Source: Bacillota bacterium
GTDB lineage: Bacteria > Bacillota > Clostridia > Lachnospirales > Lachnospiraceae
Direction: 5' to 3'
Assembly: GCA_023413555.1 (NCBI GenBank)
Contig: JAEZPG010000014.1
Span: forward strand, 1 to 8,842
Length of the DNA: 8,842 nt
Made by a program: the position numbers and the translations under genes. The number at the start of each line of letters is the position of its first letter. Position 1 is the stretch's first letter. The notes under the pieces are model-generated. The model was not told the origin of the DNA, did no database searches, and worked only from the letters and a program-made list of their open reading frames with translations. This document shows, one piece after another, positions 6,321-8,842 of the stretch.

Positions 6321-8108
6321 TATTTCTCTTGTATAGATTTTCAGCCATTGTGCCTCCTCATTAGACAGATTTGGACTTAAGACCTCATAAACACGTTTAT
6401 GATAGGAATTTAATCTCTGCTTTTCCGTGGCATTCATACAAGTAGGATCGATGGCATCCAGATCAATTGGAGCCAAAGTAAGGGTATCAAAATACATAAA
6501 TTGACCATATTCATTCTTAACACCCTGCCTGCAAACCAATTCATTTTCAATTCGAATACCATAGCATCCTTCCATATAAATCCCGGGTTCATCTGTGGTA
6601 ACCATGCCAACTTCCAAAATGCAACTGTCATTACGTTCAGGTACTTTCTTCCAGCGAAAACCATTAGGTGCCTCATGAACATTGAGGAGATACCCTACGC
6701 CATGTCCAGTGCCACATTTATAATCTAAATCCATATTCCACATTGGTCCCCGTGCCAGAATATCCAAGTTCATTCCAGTACAGCCATGAAGAAATTTTGC
6801 GTTAGCTAAGTTAAGCATACCATTTACCACGGCAGTAAAATGTTTCTTTTGTTGATCATCCACTTTACCTAAAGCAAAGGTTCTGGTAATATCAGTGGTT
6901 CCTTCATAGTATTGGCCACCGGAATCTACTAATAGTAAGCCTTCTGGTTCTAGTGTTGCAAAAGAGGACTCAGTGGCACTGTAATGCATCATTGCGGCAT
7001 TTTCTTTATACGCACATATGGTGTCAAAGGATAACCCCAAATACCCTTCCTGACTTTCCCTTAGGTTCTTTAGATAATCACTGGCAGATAGCTCTGTAAT
7101 GGTCATTCGGCCTACATTATTCTTTAACCAATACATAAACTTAGTGACAGCCAGCCCATCCTTAATATGAGCTTTCACCAAATTCTGAATCTCTGTTTCA
7201 TTTTTGATTGCTTTCATTAAGGTAGAAGGATTTGGTTTGTCATAAATCTTAATGCCGTTTTGCAGGCTGTTGGTAATGCAATAATTTACACGATTCTCAT
7301 CTAACAGAACCTTCTCCTCCACAGACACTGACGAAAGATAGGAATAAATATCATTATATTCTTTTAGGGTGATTGCATTCTCCTCTAGATATTTCCTAAC
7401 TTCTTTATTCAATTTGTCTTGGTCTACAAAAAACAATGTATCCTCAAGAGTGATTACCAAATAGGATAGCACCACAGGATTATGTTTTACATCATTTCCT
7501 CGAAGATTTAAAATCCAAGCAATATCATCAAGGGAAGTAATCACATGAAGGGTTGCTCCTACTTGCTTCATCTCTTCTCTAATTCTAGCCAATTTATTGC
7601 TACAACATTCTCCTGCATAACAATTTTCTAATAGATAGACCGGCTCCTTCGGAAGTGTAGGTCTATCTTTCCAGCATAGATCCACCAGATCTTCTGCAAA
7701 AGAAAGGCTGATCGTCTTACCCTTCAATTTTCTAGAAAGCTCGTCCCCCCATTTTGCGGATACTACTTTTCCATCAAAGCCAAGAACCCCATTCTCTGAC
7801 ATTTCCTCAAGAAGAAACTCCTCTATAGATGGAACCCCATCCTCACCCAGTCGAAACAGTTCAATCGTGGAATTGTGTAATTGTCTGGCAGCCTGAATAA
7901 AGTATCGGCCATCAGTCCATAACCCTGCTTTCGTTAGAGTTACCACCAATACCCCTGCAGATCCTGTAAACCCAGACATAAACTGCCTGGCAGTAAAATA
8001 CTCCCCCACATATTCGGACTGATGGTAATCGGCAGTTGGAATAATATAAGCCTCCAGACCTTTTTCTTTCATTATACTACGAAGTAATGCTAACCTTTCT
8101 AAGATCAT
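6318..8108 (-). CDS. M24 family Xaa-Pro aminopeptidase (aminopeptidase P family)
   Basis: This cytoplasmic metallopeptidase removes N-terminal residues preceding proline and helps recycle proline-containing peptides. The preferred product is 596 residues starting MILERL, typical of the long bacterial/eukaryotic cytosolic aminopeptidase P form. Two creatinase-like N-domains cover about 1-300 (note DYHQSEYVGEYFTARQFMSGFTGSAG near the start and ITSLDDIAWILNLRG near 190). The pita-bread catalytic domain covers about 305-540, and a short M24 C-terminal extension follows. All five metal ligands are present, numbered from the preferred start: D395 (VDSGGQ), D406 (TTDITR), H469 (GTGHGVG), E507 (DEPG) and E521 (IENE). 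Frame alone allows an ATG at 8118-8120, four codons earlier, but GGAGG (8114-8118) overlaps that ATG and sits 5 nt before ATG 8106-8108, so the latter is preferred. A sigma-A promoter lies at 8152-8179. No strong terminator follows, so readthrough into the GTPase operon is possible. Confidence 0.95.
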   Translation of the reverse strand: MILERLALLRSIMKEKGLEAYIIPTADYHQSEYVGEYFTARQFMSGFTGSAGVLVVTLTKAGLWTDGRYFIQAARQLHNSTIELFRLGEDGVPSIEEFLLEEMSENGVLGFDGKVVSAKWGDELSRKLKGKTISLSFAEDLVDLCWKDRPTLPKEPVYLLENCYAGECCSNKLARIREEMKQVGATLHVITSLDDIAWILNLRGNDVKHNPVVLSYLVITLEDTLFFVDQDKLNKEVRKYLEENAITLKEYNDIYSYLSSVSVEEKVLLDENRVNYCITNSLQNGIKIYDKPNPSTLMKAIKNETEIQNLVKAHIKDGLAVTKFMYWLKNNVGRMTITELSASDYLKNLRESQEGYLGLSFDTICAYKENAAMMHYSATESSFATLEPEGLLLVDSGGQYYEGTTDITRTFALGKVDDQQKKHFTAVVNGMLNLANAKFLHGCTGMNLDILARGPMWNMDLDYKCGTGHGVGYLLNVHEAPNGFRWKKVPERNDSCILEVGMVTTDEPGIYMEGCYGIRIENELVCRQGVKNEYGQFMYFDTLTLAPIDLDAIDPTCMNATEKQRLNSYHKRVYEVLSPNLSNEEAQWLKIYTREI

Positions 8109-8113
8109 AATAA

Positions 8114-8118
8114 CCTCC
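8114..8118 (-). promoter_or_regulatory. Ribosome binding site that decides the aminopeptidase start
   Basis: GGAGG on the minus strand lies 5 nt before ATG 8106-8108 and partly overlaps the earlier in-frame ATG (8118-8120). That earlier ATG has no good Shine-Dalgarno of its own (only TTAGG directly abutting it). The internal ATG is therefore the likely start, and it gives the family-typical N-terminus. Confidence 0.75.
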
Positions 8119-8151
8119 ATCCTAAGTCTAACCCGTTTCTATTACTCCTTT

Positions 8152-8179
8152 ATTATAGTTATTCCAGATAAAAATGCAA
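8152..8179 (-). promoter_or_regulatory. Predicted sigma-A promoter of the aminopeptidase gene
   Basis: TTGCAT (8174-8179) and a perfect TATAAT (8152-8157) are separated by 16 bp on the minus strand. The predicted start near 8145 gives a short leader of about 37 nt to the preferred ATG. The gap between the 67-codon gene and this one is otherwise empty. Confidence 0.65.
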
Positions 8180-8202
8180 GAAGAGGAAGTTTCAAAGGCA
8201 AC

Positions 8203-8226
8203 CAGTAACTGCTTTCGCAGTCACTG
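8203..8226 (-). terminator. Hairpin over the stop codon of the small Cys-rich gene, weak terminator candidate
   Basis: CAGT-A-ACTGC / GCAGT-C-ACTG forms a 4 + 5 bp stem with one A-C mismatch and a TTTC loop. It covers the TGA stop (8221-8223) of the small gene. On the minus strand no T-run follows, so intrinsic termination would be inefficient; on the plus strand it is followed by TTTTCC, but no plus-strand gene is present. It may instead stabilise the 3' end of the transcript. Confidence 0.35.
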
Positions 8227-8424
8227 TTTTCCTTCTACTACTTCCTCCTTCTGATTCGTATTATTACATTTACCATTCTGTACACTGATTGTTAATAGTG
8301 TATCCCCTAATTGAGTAAATACTACACCTAATAACTCAATATCATCTTTATCACAGCATTTGGATATTGAGCAAGCTACAGCAGTTACAAAGGAGACTAA
8401 TTCACAAGGGCTCATACAGCACAT
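8221..8424 (-). CDS. Small cysteine-rich protein of a clostridial uncharacterised family (DUF6774-like)
   Basis: This 67-residue protein has seven cysteines (2, 3, 7, 18, 23, 24, 53), a mildly hydrophobic N-terminal helix (CELVSFVTAVACSI), the motif DIELLGVVFTQLGDTLLTISVQ (about 28-49) and a polar tail. The SPCELV... and FTQLGDTL segments resemble short clostridial proteins that I recall under DUF6774; the name is from memory and the function is unknown. AGAGG (8431-8435) lies 6 nt upstream of ATG 8422-8424, favouring this start over the ATG three codons later. It starts 26 bp after the sigK-like stop codon with no terminator or obvious promoter between, so it is probably expressed with the sigma factor and could be a sporulation-stage product. 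No signal peptide or clear transmembrane span is visible. The paired cysteines could bind a metal or form disulfides, which is conjecture. Confidence 0.7.
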   Translation of the reverse strand: MCCMSPCELVSFVTAVACSISKCCDKDDIELLGVVFTQLGDTLLTISVQNGKCNNTNQKEEVVEGKQ

Positions 8425-8450
8425 ACTATACCTCTAAAAGTTTCATATGG

Positions 8451-8842
8451 TTAGTATATGCAACCATACTTAGATTCGAAACTCTCCCGAAGCTTTTTAA
8501 GAGCCTTTTTTTCGATTCTGCTAACATAGGACCGGGAAATATTAAGGCCAACCGCAATTTCTCTCTGGGTCACCTCTTTATTATCTCCCAGTCCATATCT
8601 TAACACTATTATTTGTCTCTCCCGTTCTGTTAACACTTCATTCACTAGTGTATATAATAACTGGATGTTTCTTTTCAGCTCCAGATTCTCAACAATGTCA
8701 ATATCAACACTTTCTATAATATCTAACAGATTTATTTCGTTACCTTCTTTATCGGCCCCTATGGGTTCATAATAATATACCTCTTTTGACTGCTTCTTTT
8801 CCCCACGAAGCAGCATCAAAAGTTCATTTTCAATACATCTGC
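8451..8842 (-). CDS. sigK: Sporulation RNA polymerase sigma factor, SigK-like, C-terminal part (5' end outside the window)
   Basis: SigK is the late mother-cell sigma factor that directs coat and cortex genes during sporulation. The frame is open to the window edge and encodes 129 residues covering the end of region 2, region 3 and region 4. The first residues, RCIENELLMLLR, match the conserved sequence of sporulation sigma factors at the end of region 2. The segment PIGADKEGNEINLLDI is characteristic of SigK rather than SigE (which has a DWDGNE-type segment). Region 4 reads LTERERQIIVLRYGLG followed by the helix-turn-helix TQREIAVGLNISRSYVSRIEKKALKKL, which contacts the -35 element. A TTG codon at 8817-8819 could be mistaken for a start, but the conserved sequence continues upstream of it, so the true start lies beyond base 8842. 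Whether the gene is interrupted by a skin-type element, as in some sporeformers, cannot be seen here. The 67-codon gene follows 26 bp downstream. Confidence 0.9.
   Translation of the reverse strand, partial: RCIENELLMLLRGEKKQSKEVYYYEPIGADKEGNEINLLDIIESVDIDIVENLELKRNIQLLYTLVNEVLTERERQIIVLRYGLGDNKEVTQREIAVGLNISRSYVSRIEKKALKKLRESFESKYGCIY

Noticed and set aside
8451..8819. Sigma gene as a complete 122-codon gene starting at TTG 8817-8819
   Set aside because: The open frame and conserved sigma-factor sequence (RCIENEL) continue upstream to the window edge, so this is a truncated view, not a short gene.

Overview
All genes here lie on the minus strand, so they read from right to left. The AT-rich, clostridial-looking sequence encodes a sporulation sigma factor resembling SigK next to type IV pilus genes. 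This suggests an anaerobic, spore-forming member of the Clostridia, probably near the Lachnospiraceae. The assignment is inferred from protein style and gene content; no rRNA or other phylogenetic marker is present.

In transcription order: (1) 8842-8221 holds the 3' part of a sigK-like gene, cut by the window edge, and 26 bp later a 67-codon gene for a cysteine-rich small protein. (2) 8179-6318 is a monocistronic-looking unit: a sigma-A type promoter and an M24 Xaa-Pro aminopeptidase of about 596 residues. (3) 6320-4093 is a two-gene metal-homeostasis unit. It has a Fur-family-like palindrome, an extended -10 promoter, a 14-bp direct repeat, and a 12-codon leader ORF behind a perfect Shine-Dalgarno. 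These precede a His-rich COG0523 (CobW/ZNG1-type) GTPase, and a second COG0523 protein fused to a YcgQ/DUF1980-like C-terminal domain follows. A strong hairpin terminator (4093-4139) closes the unit. (4) 3987-1 is the start of a type IV pilus operon: promoter, pilB (with an N-terminal MshEN domain showing both c-di-GMP-binding motifs), pilT (with the retraction motif AIRNLIRE), and pilC, whose 3' end is outside the window.

Functionally, PilB (extension ATPase), PilT (retraction ATPase) and PilC (inner-membrane platform) form the motor core of a type IV pilus; pilins and prepilin peptidase would be expected downstream, past base 1. The two GTPases probably work together in handling a transition metal, most likely zinc. 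The first keeps the CxCC metal site and carries a 27-histidine loop. The second lacks CxCC and instead carries a domain normally found in a protein paired with a membrane permease.

The most unusual parts are the GTPase/YcgQ-like fusion and the layered regulatory region at 6180-6320. No stretch above 300 bp lacks a gene. The longest gap, 3914-4143, holds the pil promoter and the terminator. I saw no tRNA, rRNA, CRISPR array, insertion sequence or known riboswitch.
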